From the NCBI GenBank assembly GCA_038277395.1, contig CM076196.1, forward strand, positions 83,393,786-83,457,785: 64,000 nt of DNA. Direction: 5' to 3'. The notes beneath the pieces were generated by a model that was given only the letters and a program-made list of their open reading frames with translations, had not been told where the DNA came from and did not search any database. Both the position numbers and the translations under genes were made by a program. This DNA is from Dryocosmus kuriphilus. Taxonomy: Eukaryota; Arthropoda; Insecta; Hymenoptera; Cynipidae. How positions within the stretch are numbered: position 1 is the first letter of the stretch; every line of letters begins with the position of its first letter. Of the stretch, positions 41,291-53,667 are shown piece by piece.

Positions 41291-43587
41291 CCAAAATGTT
41301 ATAGTGACTGATAATTAATTTTTCATTCATTCAAGTTAAAATTTAGTGAAACCAAAAACTAGCCTAGTGGCTGGAATTATCTGAATGAGTGCATCGCGGA
41401 ATTCATTATAGTGAATTCAGCTAAATACATTTAGAGCACTCAATAAAAAATAAAAAATAAAAATTATCCCGACTCCGCATCTTTGTAGTTTACCAAATTC
41501 TTAAATAATTTTTTTTAAATTAATTAGAATCAAAAGTTATAAATTAGAATAATTATAATACTGAAAGAAAGAGATACATTCCGTGGGCGTGTTTAAAACG
41601 TGGGCATAATAAAACTTCTAGCGCTATGGGGGTTCTGAATATATACAATGCAAAACGCAACATGAAACATTCGAATGCTTTGTACGATTTTAATTTCTAC
41701 GTAGGTATCAAAATTAAAACAAGAATTTTCTTCGCATTCCTTATTATTTTGCATATATAAATATGTATTTCCTAATTAATAATTATATTGATTAAATTAA
41801 TTTTTTTAATGATAAAATTTTGTCATAATGGAGCGCATATAGAACAAAAAATTGTTTGCTTTCATATTAACACCTCTTTAAAGCTTAAAATAGCTGTTCT
41901 TCCCAAAATAGAAATTGTAATCAGATATTGAATGGCTAATTTCAAAATACTGTAAATGCTGTGTAATGCTAATGTCAGATTAGATATGTTTTGTGACAGC
42001 GCATAATTTAATAATATTAATGAGACTCAATTAAAATTAATGACTTCCTCTTAAAACGTAGGAAACCTATTCTTTTTCCAATTTTTTTGCACGTCCAGAC
42101 TTTTTCTTTTATTCTGTGGTAATAAGAGGTCCAGTCCATCGCTCAAATTATGAGTTGACTTTGAGAACTTTAGAAAAATTTATTCTTTAGCCAGCTACTT
42201 TTACTATTAATACTTGTATATATTTTTAGGCCTTTACTATTTTAATAATAAATATATGATACTGCCTTCAAAATTTATTTGCAACCTCGTGTGAGGCAGA
42301 TCAGATATTTTCTTTAGATGAAATTCTTGATTATATAAGATCATCCTTTTTTGACTAAATCGAGGAATTTCTCTCGAGCTGTTTATAATCTCCATTTACA
42401 AATCAGATTTTAAAACTGGTTTCGAGAAATATTCATCTCTTAATGAGTAAAAGCGTTGCTTCGGGTAGAATGGACGGACCCCCAAGGCCTTGCCCACCCA
42501 ACCTTTCCATTTTTTATGCTCCTTGATGCATTATATGTTGACAAAATAAAAAAAAAATCGAGAGGCCAAGACTTTCCGAATGCAAGAGACTTACTGTTAG
42601 GTCGGAGACTTCAACGTCCTCAAACCAAACAAGCGACATAACAAAAAATTACTTAGATCATTTAATTTTCTATCTAAATTTATTATTTAATTAGGAAATA
42701 AATGATCATTCCTGATTAATATATACTTGAGTCTATATTAATAATAATCATTCGTAAATAATTACAGTGGCAGAAAATTGTAGATAGGAAAATCAATCAG
42801 TTTGTCACTGGTACCGTTTGCTTTTAACACTTAACCTTAAGACAATTTATGGTTCAACTATAGATAATTTACAAAAGAAATTGAAACGCGAGAATGTAAT
42901 CCAGTAGAAACAGACAGCATTGGTAGGCCAATCATTTCGCCTGACTCATTCTGTCATTTCTTCCTTGTTGGGTAACATACACAAACTTCGCATCCTTTGC
43001 ATGTTGCTTTTCATCTGTGCTTCGAATTCTTATCATCACTTCGATACTTCATTATCTATTCAATTTATTTTTATGAACTGCTCTCTTGTCTTAAAATGTT
43101 AACAAGGTCAATTTTTCTGTGTCAAGTTGTCTTTAATTATATCCTGGAGACCTCACTTATCTACTTTTATACAAAATTTAATTATAGTCATTCCGAAAGA
43201 AGGTCTTTTTTTAAAATTATACTTGAAACTCTACAATTATTACAGAATGCCCAGATCTCGGAACTTGCGACCTTTTTCGACTTTTTGAAGAAAAATGTGA
43301 CTAATCCTCTACTTAATTTCAGTTTTAATAAGATTCAGATTTTCAGAATTGATATTAAAAATTTTTTTGCATTGTATCATTTTAATTGAAAAATTAAAAA
43401 ATTTAATCATTTCTCATCAAAACTTTATAATTGGATCATTTTAAATTACTAGCGTTTAAAATTGAACAATTTGTAATTGTATGCATCCTTCAAGAATCTA
43501 AAACATTTTTTTAAATTGTAGTACAATATTTGAACATTTTTAAGTTGAAATTGTTCCAAATCGAATGATTTCAAATTTTCAAAATCT
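41291..43587. other. AT-rich non-coding stretch
   Basis: No gene supported. The short frame at 42456-42641 sits in a locally G+C-richer patch but has no recognisable motif. Confidence 0.4.
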
Positions 43588-43790
43588 GCCCGCTTCGCGG
43601 GCACATTCTCATCGTGCGCTTCGCGCGAAGTATGAGCGCGCCTGAGGGCAGTCGCACTTCGTGCTCGATACGTTATTTAACTCGCGCTATGCGCTCGGTG
43701 TTTATACATCGTATAAGCCTTTAAATTAAAGATCAAACCACTGATCAGTGTAATTTGGTAATTTTTGTAATTTTTGTCTTAATTTTTCAA
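43588..43790 (-). mobile_element. HINE-like element, 3' end copy G
   Basis: GCCCGCTTCGCGGGC hairpin at 43589, CACATTCTCATCGTGCGC, GAAGTATGAGCGCGCC and TTAACTCGCGCTATGCGCTCGG, then sequence ending near TAAAGATC. Only the 3' third is present. Confidence 0.75.
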
Positions 43791-43799
43791 AACACCTAA

Positions 43800-44140
43800 T
43801 TAAAATATCTCATGGCCGTAAGACGTGGCCATAGGTGTGATTTACTGCGGTTTTACTGGGAGCCGGCGTTTTTTTTTAGATGACAGTTGCTCCCAGTAGC
43901 ACCCTGCCGTGATTGTTTAACCATTTTTTAAAAGTATGTATCTATATAAATATTAAATTAGATAAAAAATTGTGATTCAAAGCCTTCATAAACTACAATC
44001 ATAAAATGAAATTGAACATATTTTTTCAATTTAACTTTGAAGAAGGTTTTCAAAGCACCTGCGGCCTTAACAATTACATTCTCATTACAATAATCGCTCC
44101 TCGCGCTCAACACTTAGGTTATACAGACAATTGCTCTTGA
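43800..44140 (-). mobile_element. HINE-like related module (left of mariner)
   Basis: Includes CACCTGCGGCCTTAACAATTACATTCTC and TCCTCGCGCTCAACACTTAGG, repeated in a close variant at 45330-45420. It also holds an inverted pair GTTTTACTGGGAGCC / GCTCCCAGTAGCACC near 43850-43910. Confidence 0.45.
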
Positions 44141-44275
44141 AAAATAAAACCATGTAGACAAAATGAGATGGAATATGAGAAATTGGTATGTTTTTTATTA
44201 AAATGAAAACGCTCGTTTTCGTACGCTTAATGCGTACACTTCAACTACATTTTTTCGAGTATCATAAATATTGTA

Positions 44276-45239
44276 CGAGACACGTCCAGAAAGTACATAA
44301 GTGTATTGGTACTCTCACAGCTGTAGGGAATACCTTTTTGACATGTTGGCAACACTGTCGCGTAGCCTGACCCCTCCCCTTCAAAACGAGACCAATCCGT
44401 GGTTAGTGTGTTGAAAACTCTTGACGCAGTAGCATTTCTCGCGAAAAATGTCGATCGTATCTCCCGCCAAGTGCGAAATTCGCGCCGTCATTCGCTACCT
44501 CGTTGTGAAGGGAAAAACTCCAGTTGAGATTTATAATGAGGTGAAAACTGTTTACGGTAATGGAGCTATGAATCGTGCGAGTGTGCACAAGTGTTGTCGC
44601 GAATTTAAAAATGGCCGTACTTCCGTGCATGACGATCAGAGGAGCGGAAGACCTTCAATTGTGACTGACGAACTTGTGGAAAAAATCGAGATTGCGGTCC
44701 TTGACGATCGCAGATTGACGTTAGATGATCTTTCTGCGATGTTTCCGCAAATCTCCAGCTCCCTGTTACACGCTGAAAAATTGAAAAGGGCGATTCAGAA
44801 TAAAAGGAGGGGCATGCTGACGAAGAGAGTCTGCCTGCTGCATGACAATGCCAAACCTCACACGGCCAACGCCACGAAGCAACTCCTGGACTCTTTTGGA
44901 TGGGACATTTTGAACCAAACTCCGTATTCCCCTGACCTGGTCCCTTTAGATTTCCATCTCTTCACTTCCCTGAAGGTGCACATGGGTGGAAACAAGTTTT
45001 CAACGGACGAGGAGGTGTAGGGGGAGGTGGGGAAGTGGGCGAAAGAGCTGGCGGGAGACTTTTTCGAGGCAGGCATAAAAAAATTGATCCCGCGGCTCAC
45101 CACTTGCATCGAGAGGGATGGTGACTATGTCGAAAAATAACTTACATATGTACAAGTGTAACCAACTATGTTTTTGTTTTAATAAATTTTTTTTGAAGCC
45201 TACATAAATTGAGTACACTTATTTTCTGGACGTGCCTCG
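44276..45239 (+). mobile_element. mariner element, internally deleted
   Basis: Tips CGAGACACGTCCAGAAAGTA and (minus) CGAGGCACGTCCAGAAAATA are inverted repeats of the mariner type, each flanked by TA (44274-44275, 45240-45241). Length 964 bp against about 1.3 kb for a complete mariner. It lies between two similar HINE-related modules. Confidence 0.9.
44448..45140 (+). pseudogene. mariner transposase, deleted and stopped
   Basis: The frame begins at ATG 44448 with the DNA-binding helix-turn-helix region (SPAKCEIRAVIRYLVVKGKT, residues 5-24; RASVHKCCREFKNGRTSVHDD about 42-62; RSGRPSIVTDELVEKIEIAV about 64-83). The first catalytic Asp segment is deleted: the sequence jumps at about residue 107 from LLHAEKLKRAI to NKRRGMLTKRVCLLHDNAKPH. 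The second Asp (LLHDNAKPHTA) and third Asp (YSPDLVPLDFHLF) are present. A TAG at 45018-45020 precedes the C-terminal region (GDFFEAGIKKLIPRL...CIERDGDYVEK), which is still in frame to 45140. Inactive. Confidence 0.9.
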
Positions 45240-45420
45240 TAACTTAAATCGAAAACTGTGATTCAAGCTTCTGAGGAATTACAGTCATAAATTGGAACTG
45301 AAATTTTTGTTTCTATTTGTTTATAAAAAAGTTTCTCAAAACACCTGCGGCTTTGACGATTACATTCTCATTGCGACACTCGCGCTTCGCGCTCGATAAT
45401 TAGTTATAGAGTAAATTCTG
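45240..45420 (-). mobile_element. HINE-like related module (right of mariner)
   Basis: ACACCTGCGGCTTTGACGATTACATTCTC and ACTCGCGCTTCGCGCTCGATAA repeat the module at 44060-44120. The AT-rich sequence to 46050 that follows shows no gene. Confidence 0.5.
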
Positions 45421-46049
45421 TTTGTAAAATAAAACGATGTAGACAAAATTGAACAGCATATAAGAATTAGATACGTTTTTCAATATAATGTTAACAAAAT
45501 GTTTTCTTTTAAAAATAATCAAACTTCTTGAATTTTGTTTTTATTGAAAAATTTCAGGGGGATAATTTCCAAATGTATTAAATACTTATTAAAAATGTCA
45601 CTTGAAATGTTTTTATTTATCATCAAATCATTTTTTTCTATTTTTTTTAATTTTGAAAATTTTGAAAATCATATAACTTTTTTAATTTTCATCAAAATTA
45701 GAAATGCCATTTGGATAATTTGAAAGTCTTTTTGTCGTGTACCAAAAACTTGAATAAAAATTTCAAAAACTATAAAAAATTTTGTTTCAAATTTTGAAAA
45801 AGCTCTAACTTTTTTAATTCTGGTCTAATCGAAAAACTTAACTGAGATATTTTTTAAATATATTTGATATCTACTGAAAAATTTTAATGAAATTTCATGA
45901 TATGTCAGAAAATTATCTTTTTCTATTTTTTGAAAATTTTCAAAATTTTCAAAAGTATATAACTTTTCTAATTTTTATCGAAATTAAAATTTTCATTAGG
46001 ATAATTTGCAAGTATTTCACCCATCTCTGAGAAACATTCACAAAAATTT

Positions 46050-46385
46050 ATGAAACTTGAAAAAAAATTTGTTTTCATATTTTGAAAATGCTCTAAATTT
46101 TTGTATTTTTGTTGAAAATATCTGGTTAGCGAAGTTAACCTTCATTTTGAGACCCTTAAGAAGTGTATCAAATGTTGACTCGATTGGACAAATCCTTCAA
46201 AAGTTAGCGTGGCTACAACATTCAGGTAAACATACATACATACATGCAGACAAACAGACAGACAGACACCGACAAAATTCTATGATTTTCGGATTCTCTG
46301 ACTGCCGAAACGGGAAGATCCGTTAAAAACCAGGGATTGAAATTTGGACGATTACATTACACTCTCATGAATGAGAGTGTAAAAA
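46050..46385 (+). mobile_element. Related element end with palindromic terminus
   Basis: Contains GAAGTGTATCAAATG, a CATACATACATACATGCAGACAAACAGACAGACAGACACCG tract (about 46230-46270) like the HINE (GTC)n block, and GGGAAGATCCG. It ends in a perfect 10-bp-armed palindrome ACACTCTCAT-GA-ATGAGAGTGT (46359-46380). It is a distinct subfamily of HINE-like elements or a relative. Confidence 0.45.
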
Positions 46386-46456
46386 AATTTTAATTAATGG
46401 TTGAGTAATTTCGATTTGTAACTGTTTAGAATTTACAAAACAATCAATAAAAAAAG

Positions 46457-47585
46457 CTGCCCGCTTCGCGGGCACATTCTCGTCGCCCGCGCCGCGGCTC
46501 GCGCGGAGTATGAGCGCGTCTAGGGCGCGCGTCTGTTGGCATTCGCGCTTCACGCTCGACATTTGAATCGCGCTTCGCGTTCGATACGTTATTTACGGCA
46601 CTCGTGCTTTGCGCTCGATAAGTTATTTACCTCCGCTACGCGCTCGGTGTTTATGGATCGTATAAACCTTTAAATTCAAAATTACAAAAGAAATTATTCT
46701 ACTTAAGGCTCTATCGCCCTTAAGGAATACATTCTCATCATTCTCACTCTCTTTCCAAGGTGAACAATTCTGCTTGTTAATATTTTCTCATATCTTGCAT
46801 AGTTTTGCTGAAAAGTGGTTTTCTTTATATTTCATAACATATTTCACGAATAACTCAAAAACTACGCGCCTGTTCAAAACAATGATAGGAAGCAAATTTG
46901 TAGATATTTTTGAGGTGAACAACTTTGTTTATTATCATTTCTTTTGTATCTTGCATATTTTGGCGGGAAATTTGAATTTTTGATTTTTTAATAGCGTTTT
47001 CTCGATTAAAATCAAAACCGTGCATTTTATCAAAAAATAGTTGAATCAAAATTTGTAGACCTTTTTGATTTGAACAACCTCGTTTATTATCATTTTTTCG
47101 TATCTTGCATAGTTTGGCGGGAAATTTGAATTTTTGATTTTTAATAACGTTTTCTCGATTAAAACAAAAACCGTGCATTTTATCAAAAAATTGTTAATAC
47201 AAAATTTGTAGACCTTTTTAAGATAAACAATTTTGGTTATATACATATTTTTTGTATCTCGCATAGTTTATCCGGAAAATGTTTTTTTTTTTTTGATTTT
47301 GTGAAAACAGTTTATGATGGATAAAACCAGAACCATTGGTAAACACTCGCTGGTTGACGAACTGGTCCTTACTTTTTACGCCTTGAAGAAGTACGCAAAA
47401 GCGCAATCCAATCCGATTAGTCCTTCGAAAGTTATCGTGCTAACAGACTACGACAACAACGACAGCGACGACAACGACAGACACCAACGTAAAACCTGTT
47501 TTTTCGGATTCAGGGGGTTATGAAGCGTCGAGATTTCCTGAAATCCGCGAAAGTCAGTTTTCACATAAAACTAATTATACTAAAT
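46457..47585 (-). mobile_element. HINE-like element, copy H (near full length)
   Basis: 3' hairpin GCCCGCTTCGCGGGC at 46460, GCGC palindromes at 46490-46640, CCTTAAGG/GCCTTAAG block at 46700-46735, three modules (46740-47290), and AACCAGCGAGTG-type then (GTC)n block at about 47445-47485. It ends with ACATAAAACTAATTA at 47575. Reverse orientation of copies B, D, F and I. Confidence 0.85.
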
Positions 47586-48129
47586 TCGAATTTATTAATA
47601 TGAATTTGACAGCATTTACAATTGCACAATTTTTTATTAATTAATGGCGTTCAAGTTGAAGAATTTAAATTCAAGACGTTTAAAATTAAATCCTTTTTAA
47701 TGTAAATCTTACAAAATTTCATACTTTATATATATTTTTATTATTTTTATTATCAGTAATAAACTGAATAATGCTTGCGAGCATCAGTAAAAAATTTTTA
47801 AATAGAGGTTTACATAAAATGTATTACCTATTAAATACAAAAAGGTTGCTGGAGGTTAAAAATGTTCTATTCTGAAAATGTTTCAAATTAGAAATCCTTC
47901 CCAATTAATAAGCATTTAAATGGAAATGGTTTCAGTGTGTAATGGAATGAAGTTTAAATTTTCAAGCATTTCATTTTACTAGAAAACTATAGACCTTTGA
48001 AAGTATGTCAGTTTGAAAACCTTCCTTGAAACCTTCTAATTAGCAAAAGTTAAAAATTGAGGCAACACAAGTTCAAAATGAATGTAACATATATAAAATA
48101 TCAAATTAGCATCTTATAATTTAAAATTA
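47586..48129. other. AT-rich spacer
   Basis: No gene. Confidence 0.45.
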
Positions 48130-48630
48130 TGATTTTTACGTCACGACTGTGACAATTTTAATTAATTTCATGTAATATCCCAATCTTCCGAGCAGCTAGA
48201 AGATTGTAAAAGGCGGGATCTTGCTCGGTCCAAGGAGTAGACACTCACCTTGCTTTATTAGTAATCATTAAGTTATTTATAAAGGGAAAGAGAAGGATAA
48301 ATGCGAGAAGAGGAAAAAAGAATATATGAAATTAAAATTATGTTTATTTACCAAGCACCATGGTGTGAAAGAAAACGTAGATAAAGCTTGTACAATAGAT
48401 CTTCGGAACTTAAACACTACCGATATTTACCGGAAAAAAATAAAGAACATGATTTTAAAAACTAATAAAAAGAACAGAAAAACTACAATTTGATCCTATT
48501 AACTCGAATCGGAATTACATGATTAGTCCTGGATCGCAGACTTTTCAGGCTATAGCGAATCCAGAAGAGGTCGAACCGAAGAATATCGCGGGGTGCAGAA
48601 TTGGTTCGAAGTTATCGGATCGTTAGAAGA
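48130..48630 (+). repeat. LTR/TIR-like unit, left copy
   Basis: Reads ACGTCACGACTGTGACAATTTT, CCAATCTTCCGAGCAGCTAG, AAGATTGTAAAAGGCGGGATC, GACACTCACCTTGC. Towards its right side it reads GGATCGCAGACTTTTCAGGC, ATAGCGAATCCAG, GAAGAATATCGCGGGGTGC and ATCGGATCGTTAG. The same string of landmarks appears in inverted order at 59395-59925. No coding frame. Confidence 0.7.
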
Positions 48631-49580
48631 TTTAGATATAAGGGCGATTGCCAAAAAGTTGTCCATTTTAGACAATGAGATTTTCGAGAAATAAAAGCTT
48701 TCCAAACAGGTCAAAATATTTTTTTTATAGTTAAATCTAACCCCAGTGAGTATGAAAATATAAAACTAAGAGATCAAAGAAAGTGTTTGGATACGGGTGC
48801 ATTTTAAACCGAAATAGCCTCTACCTGAGGCAGCATGACAAGACATTAGGTCGTGATAAAAAAATAAGAATTTCAAAAATCTTTTTAAAATATATGCGGA
48901 GCAGATACACGAATTTTTAAAAATGAGAAAAACAACTATTCTCACGATTTATTTTATTTTAACTTCGGCGTTTCAAAATATCCTGTGTGAACATTAATTA
49001 CTTTCATTTGGAATCAACGTTGATAAATCGATTTTTACCGGTACTGAAATCTTCGTAAGTGTAAAATTGACAATTTGAGACTCCATTATGAATATTTTGA
49101 ATAATTACTTTCGAGTTTTATCTTAAAATAGCAATGTGGCGTGACCAGACAAAAAACTTGTGGGACAGACTTTGAAATGATATTAAAAATCCTTAACTCT
49201 AAAATATTGAACCTTCTTCTTGATTATTGTCTTTTTCAACTCAATATAAGCTATATCTTTGAATTTTCAATACTAAAAAATTTTTGTTAATATGTATTAT
49301 TTAGCAATTTTTTATTTTAAATTCGTACGAGTAGTTTGGGGGGCATGTGCGTGACAAGACAATTTGGGGTACTCTTTTGTTTATAGTTTCTAAATAATTA
49401 GTCGTCTAAAATTTTGAAACTTGACGAAAGTTTACTTCAGTATAAGTAATTTGTTGAGATATTTAAAAAAATGTATTAATCAAAGAAAATGTGGAAAGTG
49501 GCTGGGACTTAAAATCGTCGACTTTTTGTCAATCACCCATAAATGTTAGGAAGACAAAACAAAACTGAAGGCAACTGAAG
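48631..49580. other. AT-rich spacer
   Basis: No gene. Confidence 0.45.
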
Positions 49581-49588
49581 ATGCGCAG
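49581..49588. repeat. Foldback element target duplication, left (ATGCGCAG)
   Basis: Identical to 51058-51065. Confidence 0.9.
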
Positions 49589-51057
49589 TAGGGCGTATCG
49601 AAAATAAAAAATATTTTTATTTTGCTTTGTAATAGGGATAAAAAGTTGTTGGCAGGTGCGAAAATTACTCTCCTAGAAGGGGAAAAAATTCCTTCAGTTT
49701 GCGCAAGGACGTTAAGTATCAAAATAAGTAAAGTACGGTTACTTCTCTGTATTTTAAGCCCGAAAATTTTTTTTATGATCAGAATTCATGGCAAAATTTG
49801 TATACTTAATCGATATGTGTATCTATGCAGTATAAACTCAATACAACATCATCTTATGTTCTCGCATTAATGGCAATGTAATGAGTATTGGTAAAAAGTA
49901 CGAAGAATGGTACATTTCTTATTCATTTGAGGCAAAATAATTTTTCTCTCGTTTAAACGAACTGAAAATGTTTTCTAATACTACCAGACTTATACTTACA
50001 TAGTTCAGACCCTATAAAAAGATATCGTATCTTCACAAATTGGTGTTATACTTGTAGAAATGACAAATAGTATAATTTTATCGCTATTTTTCAGTATTAT
50101 TTTTGCAATTTTATACATTTCTGACTATTACGAGTAAAATGGTCTTCATTGATTAGTATGTAACATAAAAAAAAAAAGACAAAATATTGGGATCTAAAAT
50201 AGTATCTGCAGTATAGATTCACGGAGGAAAATGTTGATTACCTTCGATTTCAACACATTTTCAACCTCCCATGTCACACCGAAGCCGTAGAAAGGTGCGC
50301 CTAAAAGAGCTGGTGACGGTAACATCTAATAAGGTATGTAGTTTCTCCCGACGCAAGAGATGGGGTTATCAGAACATGTTTCCAAAATCGAAAAATTTTA
50401 GCAACTTTTGAAACCAAATCTCAACTCAAATTATAAGCCGTCTTTATTCAAAAGGTAAGCTGGCTTCCAGGTTTTCTTACATTATTATATTTCAAATACA
50501 TACTTTATTCATTATGAAGTACTCATAAAGGTAAAAAATTGATAAAATTGCAAAAAGGATATTGAAAAACAGCTTAAAATTATACTTTTTGTCGTTTTTA
50601 CAAGTATAACACCAATATGAGAACATAAGATATTTTTTGAGGGGTCTAAACTGTGTGGTAGCATCAGAAAACATTTTTAGTTCATTCAAACAAAGAAACA
50701 AAATTATTTTGTCTCAAACAAACAAGAAAAGTGACACTTTTCGTGCTTCTTACTAGTACTCGTTACTTTAACATTATTGCGAGAACATACGCTAATGTTG
50801 TATTGGGTTTATACTGCGTAGATGCACATATATCAATGCAGTATACAACTTTTGCCATGAATCCTGATCGTAAAAAAATTTGCGGGCTTAAAATACTGAA
50901 AAGTAACCGTATTTTCCTTATTTTGACACCTAACCTCGTTGCGCAAACTGAAAGATTATTTTTTTCCATCTAGAAGAGTAATTTTGGTATCTGCCAACAA
51001 CTTTTTATTCCTAATCCAAAGCAAAATAAAAATATTTTTGATTTTCGGTACGCCCTT
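49589..51057. mobile_element. hAT-type foldback element (long inverted arms)
   Basis: Starts TAGGGCGTATCGAAAAT and ends ATTTTCGGTACGCCCTT with a perfect 8-bp duplication ATGCGCAG. The arms are inverted repeats of roughly 500-580 bp (49589-50170 against 50480-51057), including GTTGGCAG, AATTACTCT, CAGTTTGCGCAA, CTTAAAATAC and the ATGCAGTATA landmarks, around an asymmetric centre of ~300 bp. The frames at 49622-49870 and 50763-50969 (minus) are the same arm read twice, not genes. Confidence 0.85.
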
Positions 51058-51065
51058 ATGCGCAG
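51058..51065. repeat. Foldback element target duplication, right (ATGCGCAG)
   Basis: Identical to 49581-49588. Confidence 0.9.
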
Positions 51066-51698
51066 CAAGGAGAACACCCGAGTTGCCAGGGCATCCTTAC
51101 ACAGCTTTTTTACACATTCACAGAGAACACGGAACAATAGAAATTAAGCTTAAATATTAAAATCCTCTTACATGCGTCGTGCTAGGATATTCATTTAAAA
51201 AGGGAAATGTGACTTCGAAACGTCCTGGGATGTAACATGATTTTTTAAAATTCTTTTAGAAATTCAAAAATTTCATCAAATGATAATAGAATAGCAAAAT
51301 AGCATCTTATTTAAGTTTATAATTAAAAAGGTTTTTTAAGCATTCAAAGTCCTTCTGTAGAATGCAAAAATTATCAGTATCATTGTATGGAATTTCTTTG
51401 CAATACTGTTTTATTCAATTTTTGAGAGCCTTATCACTTGAATGAAAATCTAAAAAATGGGCCTAATAATTCTAGGTCTATGGCTTAAAGATTTTCAATA
51501 TGTACAGGCCGCTTCAAAATAAAACAATCTAACAAATTTTTATTTGATAAAATCGAAAAAAACATCCATTTCAAGCTTCATTTCTTATTCAATCTTAATA
51601 GTCAAAGGCTTTACAAGTCTGTTTGGTTGTTTTTTATTCAAATTAAAACTGTTTAAGACAGAATTATTAATAATAATAATCTTCGTATTCATACATGC

Positions 51699-51766
51699 AT
51701 TCATTCATTCATTCATTCAATGACTTTGTCCACATTTTAAAAAATATTTATTTATTTATTTATTTT
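51699..51766. repeat. (ATTC)n and (ATTT)n microsatellites
   Basis: ATTCATTCATTCATTC near 51699-51718 and ATTTATTTATTTATTT at about 51745-51764. Confidence 0.9.
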
Positions 51767-51903
51767 TACTCCTATGTTTCCGCTGGCTTTTCGCGTGTTT
51801 TTTGTCTCGTGACCTTTACTGTCATGTCAATGTGACAGTTTATTAGTACAGCCATGATCTGAAAATTGTTAATGACTTTAAAAATAAATATTGCGTAAAT
51901 TTT

Positions 51904-52758
51904 GAAAAACACCGTTAACTACAAAGAATAGCGAGCCGTAATTTGAGAAAGAGAGGGTCCGTATGTACATAACGGCGCTCTCGTGAATTAACCAACTCCG
52001 AGAACAAAGGTTTGTATTTCGGGAAACGCCGTAATTGCATTTATATAATTTCGGAACTGCGTGAATGGTGTGAACGGCGCGGCGTTCTCCCAAATCACGA
52101 AAGGCCTTTTTTTTGAGGTCCGTAATATGAAAAGAGCCGCAAGTGCCAGTTTTGGTTTTTTCACGAATTTCAGCATCCCAGGGAACACCGTTAACTGAAT
52201 TTTATGTAACTAATTAAAATTTTGTAATCATTTTTTTATGCAGAAATAAAAAGATCATATGCAGATTTAGCAATTTGCCATTGAAAGTTTCAAAACACGA
52301 CATTTTTGATCCAATGAAATTTTCATGGAACTTTTAAAAAAATTGAGAAATTCAAAATTTACAGTAAAGTTGGTACTTTAGAGCAAATTCAGTTAAAAAA
52401 TAACAATGAAATAAAGAATAGGTCTTTTAAAAAATCCATAAAAAGTTTTTCAATTGCATTAGTGTGAATGCTGATAAAAAATTTCAAATTTGGCGCCAAT
52501 TTTAGGTTATGTTGATAAATAATACAGTTACTAAAATTTCATAAGTTTCACTTACTTCGAAACTTTTCATTGAAACTTTCGGTCGAAAGTTTCAAAAAGT
52601 ATTTTCTAAAACAGCACATTGCTAATGCAGATTAGGCATGACAAAAAAAAAAGAAATTCAGAAAATGAATTAGAATACGCGATACACGCGAATAAAGATT
52701 CGAACAGTTTTCGACTTTTTTCGCGGTTTCGTTCATTTTGCAGTTAACGGTGTTTTCC
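51904..52758. mobile_element. Candidate MITE with AACACCGTTAACT inverted ends
   Basis: The left end GAAAAACACCGTTAACT and the right end AGTTAACGGTGTTTTCC are inverted copies. A third AACACCGTTAACT lies internally near 52188 in the same orientation as the left end. Length about 855 bp. The region 51940-52180 is G+C-richer. A clear target duplication was not found. Confidence 0.5.
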
Positions 52759-52959
52759 AAATCACGTCAGATTATTTCTCAATTGCTTCAAACTAAAAAT
52801 CGATCGGGTTGAAGTTGTTTGGCAAAGTTTAGTCCTATATTGGAGTTTGAATGGTAATTTATGGAGAAAAAATTTTTTCGTTGAGACACGTATTTACCGA
52901 TGGAAAGATAAAAATAAGACAGTGTCTATTTATCCTGAAATTTCGGGCTAAATAGCCCA

Positions 52960-53060
52960 GAATATCTTGCTGGGGGTAGGGGGCATCAAAGTGGCTAGTC
53001 ACAGAAATACTTTCAGTTACACCCCCAATCCTTTCCAGTGTTTTGCGTGGGACGGGATGA
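52960..53060 (+). repeat. Single copy of the 57-kb satellite monomer
   Basis: GGCTAGTCACAGAAATACTTTCAG, ACACCCCCAATCCTTTCCAG, TGTTTTGCG: the landmarks of the tandem array at 57020-57425. Confidence 0.75.
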
Positions 53061-53264
53061 ATAACCCGAGACCGTTCGTTTAATCGACTATTTATACTGA
53101 AATTTCGGAATGAATAGAAACGGCCTAAAAATGAAGATGATGAAAAAAAGTTTTGACTTTTTATTGAATTTAGGGTTGTTTCTTCCTTATTTTCTTTTTT
53201 GACTGAAAAGAAAGCTTAGGTTTTTGTCTTTAAGCATCTTCAGGTGAAAAAGTCGACACATTAT

Positions 53265-53380
53265 TATTTATGTTGTGTATTCTCTTCCGGCGTATTGTGT
53301 CGGCTTTTCATTTCTCTTCCGGCATATTTTGCGGGGTTTTAATTTTCTCTTCAACCATATTTTTTCTGCAAATAAAAATC
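53265..53380 (-). repeat. Dispersed ~30-bp minisatellite, inverted relative to 61760-61970
   Basis: TTCCGGCATATTTTGCGGGGTTTTAATTTTC and neighbours are the reverse complement of the CCGGCAAAATATGCCAGAAG-type units at 61785-61850. The flanking CTTAGGTTTTT / TGAAAAGAAA sequence (53200-53225) also matches inverted sequence at 61915-61945. Confidence 0.65.
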
Positions 53381-53667
53381 CTTGAAATAGAAAAGGATGA
53401 TTCTTCTACAAGGAGGGGATGGTGAATCCGGCATGGAGTTCCCCATTGTTACATACATTTTAAATTATTAAGTAATTCGAAAAATAAAGTTTTGAAAATC
53501 GAACTTAATCAATTTTTGCTTGGCGGAGTTTGTTGCATCGTGGATGTTTTTAGTGAAATTTCACATTTTTTTTGTAATAAAATCTTTTATAAAATAAACT
53601 ATATCTAATACTCAAAAAAAAAAAATATAATTTTTTAGCTCTTATTTTCAACTTTGAATCTGTTTCG

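Noticed and set aside
44403..45218. Minus-strand frames in the mariner
   Set aside because: Antisense of the transposase, which has clear helix-turn-helix and D motifs.
49622..50969. Two related genes on opposite strands (49622-49870 plus, 50763-50969 minus)
   Set aside because: They are the same inverted arm of the foldback element read on each strand.
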